A stretch of 64,000 nucleotides of DNA from Hyphomicrobiales bacterium (GCA_017305835.1 JAFKJY010000049.1:1-64000); one strand, 5' to 3'; shown: positions 1 to 9,320, counted from the first letter of the stretch. Translations and numbers: made by a program. Notes: generated by a model not told the origin, from the letters alone.

Positions 1-44
1 ATTTCGAAGGATGCTGTCGTCCAGCATCGGCCGCCTGTTTGGAG

Positions 45-707
45 CTAGGCAAGGGACATGTGGTCGAAGACACCCTTGACGCCCCTTACGCCCTCGGCAA
101 CCACGCGGACGGCATCTCGCTCACTCTGCGAGGAAACCGCTCCCGATAAATGCACCAGGCCGTCGGCGACAGTGAGAGCCAACTCATCTCCTTTGATGCC
201 TGCATCCTCTCGCAGTCGTGTAAGGATGCTGCGCCGGATCGCATCGTCGCCGGGCGCCGTATCGTCGAATTTGGCTGTGATGAGAACTTGCAGGAGTTCG
301 GCTCGGCTGACGATCCCAACCAGGTGCTCTCCCCTCATTACCGGTACGCGCTTGATGCCGCGCTCCGCCATGAGCGCCGCGATCCGAGGCAATGGCGTTT
401 CCTCGTCGACCTTGACTGGATCGGAGGTCATCACATCCGCCACTTTCCAGCTGTGGCTTTTCACGTAAGCGCCCGCCTTGTTCTCCTCCGTGCTGAACTG
501 CCGATCGACCGGCGCCAGCGCCTGGGCACCGAGTTCCGACCTTCGCATTAGATCACCCTCGGTCACGATACCGACCACACGGTCATCATCGTCAATCACG
601 GGCAGGCCGCTGATGCAGTGGTCCAGCATGATCCTCGCTGCATGCCTGACACTGTGGTCAGGCGAAACGCTGACTACATCCACGGTCATGACGTCTTTTG
701 CCTTCAT
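45..707 (-). CDS. CBS-pair and BON domain protein
   Basis: A 220-residue protein with two CBS domains (about residues 1-58 and 88-145, each with a VMT-type start and a GIV strand) followed by a BON domain (about 152-220, ending near GVFDHMSLA). CBS pairs usually bind adenine nucleotides and BON domains contact membranes or other surfaces; the physiological role of this combination is not established. The frame is open further upstream, but the Met at 707 begins the conserved MKAKDVMTVDV segment and is the likelier start. It is divergent from the cardiolipin synthase gene. Family is clear; function is general stress or regulatory by inference. Confidence 0.85.
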   Translation of the reverse strand: MKAKDVMTVDVVSVSPDHSVRHAARIMLDHCISGLPVIDDDDRVVGIVTEGDLMRRSELGAQALAPVDRQFSTEENKAGAYVKSHSWKVADVMTSDPVKVDEETPLPRIAALMAERGIKRVPVMRGEHLVGIVSRAELLQVLITAKFDDTAPGDDAIRRSILTRLREDAGIKGDELALTVADGLVHLSGAVSSQSERDAVRVVAEGVRGVKGVFDHMSLA

Positions 708-928
708 CTGCCTGATCCCTAAGCGTATGGAATTTGCTCTCGGCGTCACGTGACCGACGTTGCCACTCGCCGTCCAGGCCGCGACCCAGATAAGAGGTTA
801 CGAATATTGCAGACTAGTTCAGGATCGCGGAAGGTTTCTTGATACACGTCAAGGAAACGGAACTGATCTAACAGCAGCAAGGGCGATTGCGGCTGAGAGA
901 GAGCACAGAAGCGGGCAGGACAACGACG

Positions 929-2365
929 ATGGTGTTGATTGGGGGCGAAGCCTGGGCGATCGCCTATCTGGCGGTTGAATGGTCGATCCGTCTCGTGATG
1001 ATTTTGGTCGTACGCCTGCGGCGTTCTCCCGACGCCTCGCGGAGTTGGCTTCTGCTGGTATTTTTCCTGCCGATTCCGGCGCTTGTCATCTACCTTCTCA
1101 TTGGAAGACCTACTTACCCGCGCTGGCGGCGCCAGCGCTTCGCCAGATTGCCGGCCATCCTCGCGGCCGCATCTAGGGAGATTGCCCATTCCCGCTTCTG
1201 CCGCCGTCCCGACCTGCCGCACACACTGGCAGGGCCAGCTCTCCTGATCGAAAAGCTCGGGCAATTCCCAGCGCTCGCCGGAAACGACGTCAGGCTTCTC
1301 TGCGAGTATGAGGACGTGATCGACCGAATTGTCGCCGACATCGATGAGGCACAGCAAACGGTCCATCTTCTGTTCTACATCTTTGCCGACGACGAGACTG
1401 GCCGGTGCGTCATGGACGCGCTGGACCGGGCCGCGCGACGAGGGGTCAAGTGCCGGGTTCTGATTGATGCCATCGGGTCCCGACCATGGGCGCAACGCGT
1501 GGCGAAGCAACTCGCCCCTGCCGGCGTGGAGGTTCGGCTCGCCTTACGGGTCGGAATTTTCCGTCGCAGGTCGGCACGCGCCGATCTGCGCAATCACCGG
1601 AAGATTGCCATCATCGACAGCCGTATCGGCTATGTGGGATCCCAAAACATCGCCAATGCCGATTTTCGCAGGGGCATTGTGAATGAAGAACTGGTCGCCC
1701 GCGTCGCCGGTCCGATCACGGCGGAACTCCAAGCCGTTTTTATCGCCGACTGGTTCATGGAAACCGACGAGGAACTGGCCATGCCCGCCTTGTTTCCGCA
1801 CCATCATCCCGACGCCGGGGTTGTCGCGCAGGTCCTGCCAAGCGGCCCCGACTACCCGGATGCCGGCGTTGGACACCTCATGGCCGCGCTGGTTCACGGC
1901 GCGCGCGAACGTGTCGTCATCACGACCCCCTACTTCGTCCCCGACGAGGCCTTCCTGCAGGCGCTCAAGACCGCGGTGTTGCGTGGAGTCGAAGTCCACT
2001 TGGTGGTTTCGTATCTCACGGATCAGATTCTGGTGAAGTTCGCGCAGCGATCCTATTATTCCGAACTCCTCCTGGCCGGTATTCACGTGCATCTCTACAA
2101 GGGCCGCTTTCTGCATGCCAAGCATGTCACATTTGATGACGAGATCGCACTGCTGGGCTCCAGCAACGTCGACATCCGCTCCTTTGTCCTAAACGCTGAA
2201 ATAAGCCTTGTCGCTTTTGACCGTGGCGTTACGGCGCAATTGCAACGTGAACAAATTCGCTGCTTCGGCGCCAGCGAGACGCTCACGTTCGACGCTTGGG
2301 AAAAGCGCACGATCGCCCACAAGGTCGGCGAGAACCTGGCGCGGCTGGCGGGTCCTCTTCTGTAA
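929..2365 (+). CDS. cls: cardiolipin synthase (phospholipase D family)
   Basis: 478 residues from the ATG at 929; an upstream in-frame start at 887 adds 14 polar residues and is less likely. Two N-terminal membrane segments (VEWSIRLVMILVV and LLLVFFLPIPALVIYLLIG) precede two phospholipase D HKD motifs: HRKIAIID near residue 223, followed by YVGSQN, and HAKHVTFD near residue 395, followed by GSSNVD. This is the bacterial Cls layout. It joins two phosphatidylglycerols into cardiolipin at the inner membrane. A plasmid copy is probably an accessory paralogue. Both catalytic motifs are intact. Confidence 0.9.
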   Translation: MVLIGGEAWAIAYLAVEWSIRLVMILVVRLRRSPDASRSWLLLVFFLPIPALVIYLLIGRPTYPRWRRQRFARLPAILAAASREIAHSRFCRRPDLPHTLAGPALLIEKLGQFPALAGNDVRLLCEYEDVIDRIVADIDEAQQTVHLLFYIFADDETGRCVMDALDRAARRGVKCRVLIDAIGSRPWAQRVAKQLAPAGVEVRLALRVGIFRRRSARADLRNHRKIAIIDSRIGYVGSQNIANADFRRGIVNEELVARVAGPITAELQAVFIADWFMETDEELAMPALFPHHHPDAGVVAQVLPSGPDYPDAGVGHLMAALVHGARERVVITTPYFVPDEAFLQALKTAVLRGVEVHLVVSYLTDQILVKFAQRSYYSELLLAGIHVHLYKGRFLHAKHVTFDDEIALLGSSNVDIRSFVLNAEISLVAFDRGVTAQLQREQIRCFGASETLTFDAWEKRTIAHKVGENLARLAGPLL

Positions 2366-2532
2366 ATCAGAGTTGGGGTTGATCGCTGCGTCTTTCCGTC
2401 ACCAGTTGCGTCCTGCCGCCACCCTGTTTTTTTTCGGGATTCGGTTCTCTCTTTGACCTTGGACAAACTGGATCCTTGGCGCTCCTTCTATGATGTCCAC
2501 GTATAACTTGCACATCCCGAGGACGGAATCAG

Positions 2533-2949
2533 GTGAGATCCGGTACGATCCCTTTGGGGCAGTCCAGTGAGCGAACTGGAACGCGCGCACTTGATGCGTC
2601 GCGATGGCTCGCCCTTGCCATGGCCATCCTCATGGCCGTTTCGACCATGTTTCACGACCGACACGCCCAAGCGGCTACCGCTGATGAGATTCGCTATGTC
2701 GTAGAGACCATTCACGCCGAGCCTGCGACCGGACACAGCCATGTCGGGTCGTGCGGAGAAGACCGAGCGCGGGACGACGGCAGTTGCCATGTTTCGTCAT
2801 CCGGATGCGCCATCTGCGTCCCGGTATCCGCGCACATCGTCGTCGGCCCAATGCTAAACGAGCCGCCGGCCATTGCCCCATCTTCCATCTCGTTGCCGGG
2901 TGACGTGCTGCTCCGGCTGCGGCCCCCCAAGGTCTCCGCGATCGCCTAA
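2533..2949 (+). CDS. small secreted Cys/His-containing hypothetical protein
   Basis: 138 residues from a GTG; an internal ATG near 2620 is also possible. A hydrophobic segment (ASRWLALAMAILMAVSTM) followed by a cleavage-like AQAAT suggests export. The mature part has several Cys and His (GHSHVGSCGED, SCHVSSSGCAIC) and a proline-rich tail. It resembles the small periplasmic proteins often found next to metal-resistance genes, but I cannot name a family. It lies about 60 bp upstream of the beta-propeller gene on the same strand, so co-transcription is possible. Function unknown. Confidence 0.55.
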   Translation: MRSGTIPLGQSSERTGTRALDASRWLALAMAILMAVSTMFHDRHAQAATADEIRYVVETIHAEPATGHSHVGSCGEDRARDDGSCHVSSSGCAICVPVSAHIVVGPMLNEPPAIAPSSISLPGDVLLRLRPPKVSAIA

Positions 2950-3008
2950 GCGCGCGCTGCCGTTCTGGTTCGTGCACTCCACCATCAGCAATCCACGGAG
3001 TCACGGAC

Positions 3009-4240
3009 ATGAAAACCAAAGAGCACAATGCATTTATCCCCATGCAAGTTTCTGGCAGCCACCGCGCTCGGTGCGGCCACCGGTCCTGCGCCATCCCTGA
3101 TCGCTTTAGCAGCGACCAAGAGAAAACTAGGAGAACTACTGCCGCACCCGTTTCGCGAAATGCGTCTCGGCTGACCTTCAGCGCCCTGCCGGTAGCCGTT
3201 GGCCTGGCGATTGCGATGTCCTTCGCACGTCCCGCTGCGGCGGAGCCCACACCTTCAGGCTTCGTCTACACGGCCGACGAGTTTGGCAAAACAGTCAGCC
3301 GTATCGATCTGGAGAGCGGAAAGGTCGACATCATTCCTGTCGATATAACACCCCACAATGTGCAGTTCGTCTCGGGAAGAGGCCGCTTGCTTGCGGTCGG
3401 CATTCGGCATTGGGTGGAGGAACCGAAAGTCATGATGGCGGTGGCCATGGTGGCAGCGAGGAAGGCGACGGAGATAAGGGCGCAGCCGGTAGCGGCAAGC
3501 TGATAGTCCTCGACACGGCCGACATCGCCTCCGCCCAGACAGTTTCGATCGACGTTGGCGCCCACCCGGCCCATGTCATCGCCGATGCCGAAGGCCACCG
3601 CGCCTATGTGTCCAATTCCGAAGACGACACTCTTTCGGTGGTCGATCTGCAAATGGGCGAAGCCGTCGCGACGATCGCCACGGGCGACTATCCCCACGGT
3701 CTGCGGATGAGTCCTGACGGAAAGTCGATCTATGTCGCCAATGTCGAGGACGGCACTGTCTCAGTGATCGATATCGCCACGCTTGCGGAAACAGCCAGGA
3801 TCGCGGTCGGGGCCGCTCCGGTTCAGGTGGGATTCGTCCCGGATGGCAGCCGTGTCTACGTTTCGCTTCGTGATGCGAACCAGGTGGCAGTCATTGACGC
3901 TGTCACGCGGGAGGTGACCGGGCGGATTGATGTCGGAAGGTCACCCATCCAGGTCCATGCGACGCCAGACGGCCGCTTTGTTTATGTCGCAAACCAGGGA
4001 AGCGACGAGAAGCCGGACGACACGGTTTCGGTCATCGATACCGCCAGCAACACGGTCGTTAAGACAATTCGGACAGGCCAGGGATCGCATGGAGTGACCG
4101 TCAGCAGCGACGGGCACTTTGCTTTCGTGACCAATATCATCGACGGCACGGTTTCGCGGATATCGGTCGCAAGCCAGTCGGTCGTCGACACCTACACAGT
4201 CGGCAAGGGACCGAACGGCATAACTTTCCAGACCCCTTGA
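3009..4240 (+). pseudogene. YVTN-type beta-propeller protein, frameshifted
   Basis: Two overlapping reading frames make one protein. From ATG 3009 a frame encodes an export-like segment (FSALPVAVGLAIAMSFARPAAA) and the first blade (GFVYTADEFGKTVSRIDLE...GRLLAVG). Past about 3400 this frame loses similarity. The next frame (from about 3410 to the stop at 4240) continues with a Gly/His-rich linker and at least five YVTN blades such as RAYVSNSEDDTLSVVDL and VYVANQGSDEKPDDTVSVID. The shift is equivalent to losing one base (or gaining two) around 3395-3415. The family is periplasmic seven-bladed propellers, often near metal or redox genes. The break is either a real inactivation or a sequencing error; the downstream part could still start at TTG 3410 but would lack a signal peptide. 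Confidence 0.7.
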
Positions 4241-4249
4241 TACGCGAAC

Positions 4250-4278
4250 GCGGGCGCCGAGACCGTCTCGGTGCCCGC
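4250..4278 (+). terminator. strong hairpin after the beta-propeller gene
   Basis: Left arm 4250-4262 (GCGGGCGCCGAGA) and right arm 4266-4278 (TCTCGGTGCCCGC) form a 13-bp stem with one G-T pair and a 3-nt loop, extendable by C4249-G4279. It begins 9 nt after the stop codon. No good T-run follows, so termination strength is uncertain. The remaining bases to 4532 hold no gene I can support. Confidence 0.5.
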
Positions 4279-4532
4279 GGCAAAACCAAAGCTGGAATTG
4301 AAGAACACAGCCGTAACTGCTTTTCGCAAGGGACCTTTCTTGTCGGGATCCTACTCTTGACGTCCCTGCCCTGCTTTGTGGAGGACGCCGCCCTCCAAAG
4401 AGCACCGTACCGAAAACACCTCCGGCAGTCTTGAGCCTCCCATCACCTTGTAGAGGCGGCGACCGAATTCGGGCTCGAAACGGACGCGGCTACCGCTGTG
4501 CTGTGACTCGCCGAGATCGGCGGACCTGCCTG

Positions 4533-4919
4533 TCAGATCGCAGCGACCGCTTCGGCCAGCAGGTCGCGTACCTGACCCGCAACCGCATGCAGTGCAGGAT
4601 TATCGATCGCCTGCATCGAGGCCACCGGGTCAATCGCGCTGACCTCGACCCCGCCTGCAACCTCGCGCAGGATCACATTGCAGGGCAGCATCGCGCCAAC
4701 GCGCGGCTCGATACCGATGGCCTGATGCGCCATCTTAGGATTGCAGGCGCCAAGGATTCGATAGGGCGGCATGTCCACGTCGAGCTTCTTCTTCATAGTC
4801 GCCTTGACGTCGATTTCGGTCAGGACGCCAAAGCCTTTGTCTGCAAGCGCCATCCGGGTGCGGGCGTCGACCTCGTCAAAGTTCGCCCCGGTTACCAACC
4901 GATTGAACGTATAATTCAT
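4533..4919 (-). CDS. DUF302 family protein
   Basis: 128 residues matching the DUF302 pattern: an N-terminal strand (NYTFNRLVT), the ALADKGFGVLTEIDVKATMKKK segment, and the conserved PYRILGACNPKMAHQAI followed by an MLPCNVILRE strand. The family is small, cytosolic or periplasmic, and of unsettled role, often near redox or metal genes. The start is preceded by a GGGAG Shine-Dalgarno. A 38-residue membrane microprotein lies just upstream in the same direction, and an EF-hand protein further up, so the three probably form one operon. Complete and ordinary in length. Confidence 0.85.
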   Translation of the reverse strand: MNYTFNRLVTGANFDEVDARTRMALADKGFGVLTEIDVKATMKKKLDVDMPPYRILGACNPKMAHQAIGIEPRVGAMLPCNVILREVAGGVEVSAIDPVASMQAIDNPALHAVAGQVRDLLAEAVAAI

Positions 4920-4938
4920 GGCGATTTCTCCCTGTAGG

Positions 4939-5055
4939 TTATTTTCGTAAATACTTGATCAGGGCGGCGATTGTTAGACCCACAAGGACCAGAATGACGA
5001 TCGTCCCAAGCCAGCCGAACCCCATCCCCAAGCCCATACCGTAGTCGTTCATCAT
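4939..5055 (-). CDS. 38-residue glycine/methionine-rich membrane microprotein
   Basis: A short reading frame: MMNDYGMGLGMGFGWLGTIV begins a peptide with one membrane helix (IVILVLVGLTIAALI) and a basic end (KYLRK). An AGGAG Shine-Dalgarno sits 6 nt before the first ATG at 5055, and a second ATG follows immediately. The stop at 4939 is 19 nt before the DUF302 start. Short proteins of this type (Gly/Met turn, single helix, Lys/Arg end) are common next to copper-handling genes in alphaproteobacteria; this parallel is from memory. Function unknown. Confidence 0.6.
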   Translation of the reverse strand: MMNDYGMGLGMGFGWLGTIVILVLVGLTIAALIKYLRK

Positions 5056-5127
5056 CGAATTCTCCTATCACGTGATGGTTCTGCCCCGACAACAGACCTG
5101 CGTCAAAGCGGCGGGGCAGCACTCATG

Positions 5128-5658
5128 TCAGTTGTTGTCCATCATGCCTTTGCCCGTTCCCGGCATTCCGCCTTGTTGCCCGGCCATGTGGCTCTGCATC
5201 ATTTCAGCCATGGCAGCCATTTCAGCCTCGGTCACTTGCGCATCACCGTCGGTGTCGTGCATCTGGAAGGCGCGCACCGTCATCGGCCGGGTGTGGGCCG
5301 TATGCATCACCGCGAATTCCTCCAACGACAGCTTGCCATTGGCATCGGTGTCATAGGTCTTGAGTTCTGACTGAGCGCCTGCCGTCAGTTCTTCGGGGCT
5401 GAGCGTACCGTCCTTGTTGGTATCAAAGGCGGCCATGGCATTGCTCTGGTGCCCCCCCATCATCATGCCCATACCGCCGCCCATCATGCCGTGATGGCTG
5501 GCATCCCTCATGCCGCCGTGCCCACGCATCATACCCATGCCATCGCCCATCATACCGCTGTGCTGCATCTGCGCCTGCTGGGCAATGACGGGCACAGCAA
5601 CCGCCGCAAGCCCAAGGGCGGCAACGATTGAGAGGGTCAGCTTCGTTGAACGTTTCAT
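5128..5658 (-). CDS. exported Met/His-rich EF-hand protein
   Basis: 176 residues. The ATG at 5658 is chosen because AGGAG lies 8 nt upstream; another ATG at 5664 is too close. A signal peptide (LTLSIVAALGLAAVAVPVIAQQ) is followed by a Met/His/Gly-rich stretch of about 45 residues (MMGDGMGMMRGHGG, HHGMMGGGMGMMMGGHQ) and three EF-hand loops: DTNKDGTLSPEE, DTDANGKLSLEE and DTDGDAQVTEAE. The EF-hands should bind calcium; the Met/His segment could bind Cu(I) or Ag(I), which is inference. It diverges from a response regulator whose sensor also has a Met-rich periplasmic loop, suggesting a shared metal response. Confidence 0.8.
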   Translation of the reverse strand: MKRSTKLTLSIVAALGLAAVAVPVIAQQAQMQHSGMMGDGMGMMRGHGGMRDASHHGMMGGGMGMMMGGHQSNAMAAFDTNKDGTLSPEELTAGAQSELKTYDTDANGKLSLEEFAVMHTAHTRPMTVRAFQMHDTDGDAQVTEAEMAAMAEMMQSHMAGQQGGMPGTGKGMMDNN

Positions 5659-5836
5659 GATCATCACTCCTGAATTGATCTGCGATGAGTTCAACCTGGG
5701 GTGCAGGTGTCCCACAGGTTTGTCAGGCGGGACGGTCATTTGTATCAAACTGTCGCAAACACCGTTCCGGTGAAGGTTTGTGACAATCTTCCGCCCGCGT
5801 AACCCCCAGGATCGGCTAGGGTCAGGTCCAGGAGAT
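5659..5836. promoter_or_regulatory. divergent regulatory region, EF-hand gene / two-component system
   Basis: The 178 bp between the two divergent genes contain repeated TTTGT-type words: TTTGTCA near 5732, TTTGTATCAAA near 5740 and TTTGTGACA near 5777. Repeats of this kind are typical of OmpR-family binding sites, so the encoded regulator may control both directions. This is inference from position and repetition only. Confidence 0.3.
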
Positions 5837-6565
5837 ATGATGATGACCGGTTCGCCCCATATCCTGATCGTCGATGACCACCGCGAGATCCGCGATGCCT
5901 TGGCGAAGTATCTGGAAAAGAACGGCATGCGCGCGACGACCGCGGCAAATGCCCTGGCGATGGACGCGGCGATGAAGGTGGGGCAGTTCGATCTGATCGT
6001 GCTGGATGTGATGATGCCGGGCGAAGACGGCCTGTCGGTCTGCCGCCGTTTGCGCGCCCAGGGTGGCATACCGATCCTGATGCTGACCGCACTGGGGGAT
6101 GATACCGACCGCATCGTAGGACTTGAGGTTGGGGCCGATGACTACCTGCCGAAACCGTTCAATCCGCGCGAACTCCTGGCCCGGATCAAGGCAATCCTGC
6201 GACGGTCCGAACGGGCGCGGATGCCGGGCGGCAACATTGCCGGGCACAGGCTGGCGTTCGACCGTTGGGTTCTGGATACCGACCGGCGAAGGCTGATCGA
6301 TACCGAAGGCGCCGAAGTCGCGCTGACCACCTCCGAATTCCGCCTTCTGACGGTGTTTCTGGCCCGCCCACGCTTCGTGCTCAGCCGCGATCAACTACTC
6401 GACCTGACCTCTGGCCGGGCGGCACAGGTGTTTGATCGTACCATCGACAATCAAATCAACCGATTACGCCGCAAGATCGAGGCGGATCCAACCAAGCCCG
6501 TACTAATCGCCACCGTCTGGGGAGGCGGCTACAGTTTTGCCGCCGATGTAAGGGAGGTGCCGTGA
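5837..6565 (+). CDS. OmpR-family response regulator
   Basis: About 242 residues from the first of three tandem ATG codons (5837, 5840, 5843) behind a CCAGGAG Shine-Dalgarno; spacing favours the second or third. The receiver domain has the acidic pair D13-D14, phospho-acceptor D57 (VLDVMMPGEDG), Thr in LTALGDD and Lys in LPKPF. The C-terminal winged helix (TTSEFRLLTVFLARP ... VFDRTIDNQINRLRRKIE ... TVWGGGYSF) is of the OmpR/PhoB class. It overlaps the histidine kinase start (GTGA). It probably binds the upstream intergenic repeats. Confidence 0.92.
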   Translation: MMMTGSPHILIVDDHREIRDALAKYLEKNGMRATTAANALAMDAAMKVGQFDLIVLDVMMPGEDGLSVCRRLRAQGGIPILMLTALGDDTDRIVGLEVGADDYLPKPFNPRELLARIKAILRRSERARMPGGNIAGHRLAFDRWVLDTDRRRLIDTEGAEVALTTSEFRLLTVFLARPRFVLSRDQLLDLTSGRAAQVFDRTIDNQINRLRRKIEADPTKPVLIATVWGGGYSFAADVREVP

Positions 6566-7965
6566 AGGCGCGCTTCGCCCGTCTGGGCAATCTGTTCCCG
6601 CAATCCGTGGGCGGCCAGTTGTTGGCTATGCTGCTTTTGGCGCTCGTCGCGACGCAGGGGCTTGGACTCCTGCTGCTAACCGACGAGCGCAACCTCGCCG
6701 TGCGGGCGGCCTTGAGTTTCGAGGTGGCGGGACGCGCCGCGAATGTCGTGCTGCTGCTGGACGACGCGCCAGCAGATCTGCGCCCCTCTATCCTGAGGGC
6801 GGCAGATTCGCCCCTGGTTCGGTTCGAAGTGGGACCTACGCCTGAAGCACCGCACGATAGCACCGATACAGACTCTGTTCTGGGCCAGATCCGGCAGATC
6901 CTCGGCAATCCAGAACGTGAAATCCGGGCAGATATTCATGCCATTTCCATAACTCCTATGCCGATGCCCGAGGGCATGCCAGCTGCAATGCGCCCCATGC
7001 ACGACGCGATGATGGCCGGGCGGACGGAAGCGGTGGAAATGACGCTTTCGATCCGTCTGGCCAGAGGCGATTGGCTGAATGTGCGCACGATGTTCCATCG
7101 CCCGGGCCCGCAACTTTCGCCCAAGGCCCTGTTGCCGCTGCTGTTGATGGCCGCTGCCGTGGCCCTGGTGGCTTGGTGGACGGCTCGGCGTGTCGTGGGC
7201 CCGATGCGCGCGCTTGCCGTAGGAGCCGACCGGCTGGGGCGTGGTCTTGACGCTGGTCCGCTGCCCATGACCGGGCCATCAGAGGTCCGCAACACCACGC
7301 TGGCCTTCAACCGGATGCAGGACCGGCTGACGCGCTTTGTGACCGAGCGCACACATATACTCGCGGCGCTGAGCCATGATCTGCGTTCACCCCTTACCGC
7401 GATGCGGCTCAGGATCGAGATGTTGGACGAAACCGAGGACAGTGTCCGCCTGAAGTCGCTGGTCGAGGAAATGCAGGTCATGGTCGAGGCGACGCTGGAG
7501 TTTGCGCGCGGCGTCGCCAGGGCGGAACCCGAAGCCACGGTGGATCTTGCTGCTCTCCTAGCCGATATAGTGAGCGATGTGGGCGGGGTTCGGGCGAACC
7601 TCGCACCATCGCAGCCGGTGCCCGTCACCATTCGCCCTCACATGCTGAACCGAGCGCTGCGCAACCTGATCGACAATGCCGTCCGCTATGGCGACGTGGC
7701 AAACGTTACCCTGACGCAAGAACCGGGAACGGTCATCATCACCATCGCCGACTCGGGTCCGGGATTGCCCAAGGATCAGCTTGAGGCCGTCTTTGAGCCT
7801 TTCGTGCGGCTGGAAGGGTCTCGCAATCGGGATACGGGCGGGGTTGGTCTGGGTCTGGCCATCGCCCGAACCATTGTTCAAGCACATGGCGGAACGGTCC
7901 TGCTACGGAACCGCGCTGGAGGCGGGTTGGACGCTATAGTGCGGCTTCCTATCGGGGATACGTGA
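6562..7965 (+). CDS. sensor histidine kinase with Met-rich periplasmic loop
   Basis: 467 residues from a GTG overlapping the regulator stop. Membrane helix 1 (LLAMLLLALVATQGLGLLLL), a periplasmic loop of about 140 residues, helix 2 (LLPLLLMAAAVALVAWW), HAMP domain, H-box LAALSHDLRSPLTAMRL, N-box NRALRNLIDNAVRYG, and G-boxes ADSGPGLP and GGVGLGLAIARTI. All kinase motifs are intact. The loop holds a methionine cluster (PMPMPEGMPAAMRPMHDAMMAG), a type of sequence often linked with copper or silver sensing; the ligand is inferred, not shown. Confidence 0.9.
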   Translation: MKARFARLGNLFPQSVGGQLLAMLLLALVATQGLGLLLLTDERNLAVRAALSFEVAGRAANVVLLLDDAPADLRPSILRAADSPLVRFEVGPTPEAPHDSTDTDSVLGQIRQILGNPEREIRADIHAISITPMPMPEGMPAAMRPMHDAMMAGRTEAVEMTLSIRLARGDWLNVRTMFHRPGPQLSPKALLPLLLMAAAVALVAWWTARRVVGPMRALAVGADRLGRGLDAGPLPMTGPSEVRNTTLAFNRMQDRLTRFVTERTHILAALSHDLRSPLTAMRLRIEMLDETEDSVRLKSLVEEMQVMVEATLEFARGVARAEPEATVDLAALLADIVSDVGGVRANLAPSQPVPVTIRPHMLNRALRNLIDNAVRYGDVANVTLTQEPGTVIITIADSGPGLPKDQLEAVFEPFVRLEGSRNRDTGGVGLGLAIARTIVQAHGGTVLLRNRAGGGLDAIVRLPIGDT

Positions 7966-8160
7966 ATTTCGAATGTCTGGACCGCGAGTTTCGGGCCTCT
8001 ACCTTGGTCGGATAAGGAACGCCTGCGCGCCATTAGGTTGGAATGGTGCGTCCTTCCGTGTGCCGGGATGATGGACGCGATTCTTAGGCCCGAGCCCTAT
8101 GCGGAGACCGCGATCCGCATGCGCAATCCACCGAGCTGGAGCGGTCCGCGTCAGGCAGGT

Positions 8161-8883
8161 TCAGCCGACGATTGCGTTCCAAGCCACTGCCACCAGGATG
8201 AGGCCCGCCGTCACCTGGATCGTCCGGCTGACGGCGTCCACCACGCGAGGCCGGGCCGCCAGCAGGCGCAGAAGCTGCTGCCGAAACAGCACGGCCGCCA
8301 GCGCCACCGCCGACAGCACCAGCACCACGCCGATCATCATCACGGCCGCGAAGGCGACGCCCGCCTGCGGCACGCCCCGCGAGATGGCGAAGGTCATGAC
8401 GAACAGCGTCAGCGGACAGGGGATCAGCCCGGCCATGAAGCCGACCAAGGAGCCTTCGCGGCCATGCGAATGCCCGGTCCCGCGAAACGCCTGCCACAGC
8501 ATCCACAGCCCGATCAGACCGAGCAGGCCCCGGCTGAGATCTTCCAGCAGGGGCGCCCGGCCGACGCTGCCCAACGCCACGGACACCAGCGGCAGGGAGA
8601 ACAGCGCGATCAGAACGGACATTGTGACATGCGTGAATGACAGCGCAGTCGACACCACCAGAGCGCGTGGGAGGGTGGCGCTCGAGCCCGTCAGGTAGAT
8701 GGCGAGCACCGCCTTGCTGTGACCGGGCGTGAGCGCATGGACCGCGCCGAACACGATCCCCATGGGAAGGTATGCCGCCAGCAGCTGCCAGTCGCCCGTC
8801 TCGGCGAAGTTCCCGATGCGGTCGGCGAAGGCGAGGTATATCTCGCGCTGGATCGCGACCAGTTCCTGAAGCAGACCCATCAT
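8161..8883 (-). CDS. nickel/cobalt exporter, RcnA/NicO-like
   Basis: 240 residues, about six membrane helices. The start ATG at 8883 overlaps the stop of the upstream YqaA-like gene (ATGA). Family marks are HALTPGHSKAVLAIYLTG in helix 2, SFTHVTMSVLIALFSL, a short His-containing cytoplasmic loop (FRGTGHSHGREG) and the second repeat GLIPCPLTLFVMTFA. This is the NicO/RcnA arrangement, which exports Ni(II)/Co(II) across the inner membrane. The loop is shorter and less His-rich than in E. coli RcnA. It is the last gene of an apparent four-gene nickel cluster. Confidence 0.85.
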   Translation of the reverse strand: MMGLLQELVAIQREIYLAFADRIGNFAETGDWQLLAAYLPMGIVFGAVHALTPGHSKAVLAIYLTGSSATLPRALVVSTALSFTHVTMSVLIALFSLPLVSVALGSVGRAPLLEDLSRGLLGLIGLWMLWQAFRGTGHSHGREGSLVGFMAGLIPCPLTLFVMTFAISRGVPQAGVAFAAVMMIGVVLVLSAVALAAVLFRQQLLRLLAARPRVVDAVSRTIQVTAGLILVAVAWNAIVG

Positions 8884-9320
8884 CCGAGGACGCCCATCGT
8901 GGTGGCGGCCAGCGCGACGTAGCGCGCGGTCTTGGCGATCGTGACCAGGACGACGAAGCTCCAAAGCGGCTCGCGCAGGACTCCCGCCGCGACCGTCAGC
9001 GCGTCCCCGCCGATCGGCGCCCAGCTGAGCAGTAGGCTCCAGCGTCCCCAGCGGCGATACCACCCCGTCGCCCGGTCGAGCGCGGCAGGGCCTATCGGAA
9101 ACCATCGTCGGTCGCGAAAACGCTCCACGCCGCGCCCGAGCGCCCAGTTGACCATGGCGCCCAGCACGTTTCCGATACTGGCGACGGCGACCAGCAGAAT
9201 GGCCGGGTGAGTGTCGGCCACGAGAAGGCCGACAAGGGCGGCTTCCGACTGCGCGGGCAGGATCGTGGCGGCGACGAAGGCGATCGCGAACAGCCCGCCC
9301 AGAATGACGATGTCATCCAT
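8880..9320 (-). CDS. YqaA/DedA-like membrane protein
   Basis: 146 residues starting at MDDIVILGG. About four hydrophobic segments with the DedA/YqaA hallmarks: ILPAQSEAALVGLL, IGNVLGAMVNWALGRG and the RWGRWSLLLSWAPIGGDALT turn typical of SNARE-associated-type membrane proteins. Family members are undecaprenyl or other lipid flippases or contribute to membrane homeostasis; a specific metal role is not shown. It is embedded between the NreB-like and RcnA-like genes and is translationally coupled to the latter. No clear Shine-Dalgarno precedes the start. Confidence 0.75.
   Translation of the reverse strand: MDDIVILGGLFAIAFVAATILPAQSEAALVGLLVADTHPAILLVAVASIGNVLGAMVNWALGRGVERFRDRRWFPIGPAALDRATGWYRRWGRWSLLLSWAPIGGDALTVAAGVLREPLWSFVVLVTIAKTARYVALAATTMGVLG

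Noticed and set aside
5745..6114. Upstream extension of the EF-hand frame across the response regulator
   Set aside because: The long frame only continues by chance; the signal peptide and Shine-Dalgarno place the start at 5658.
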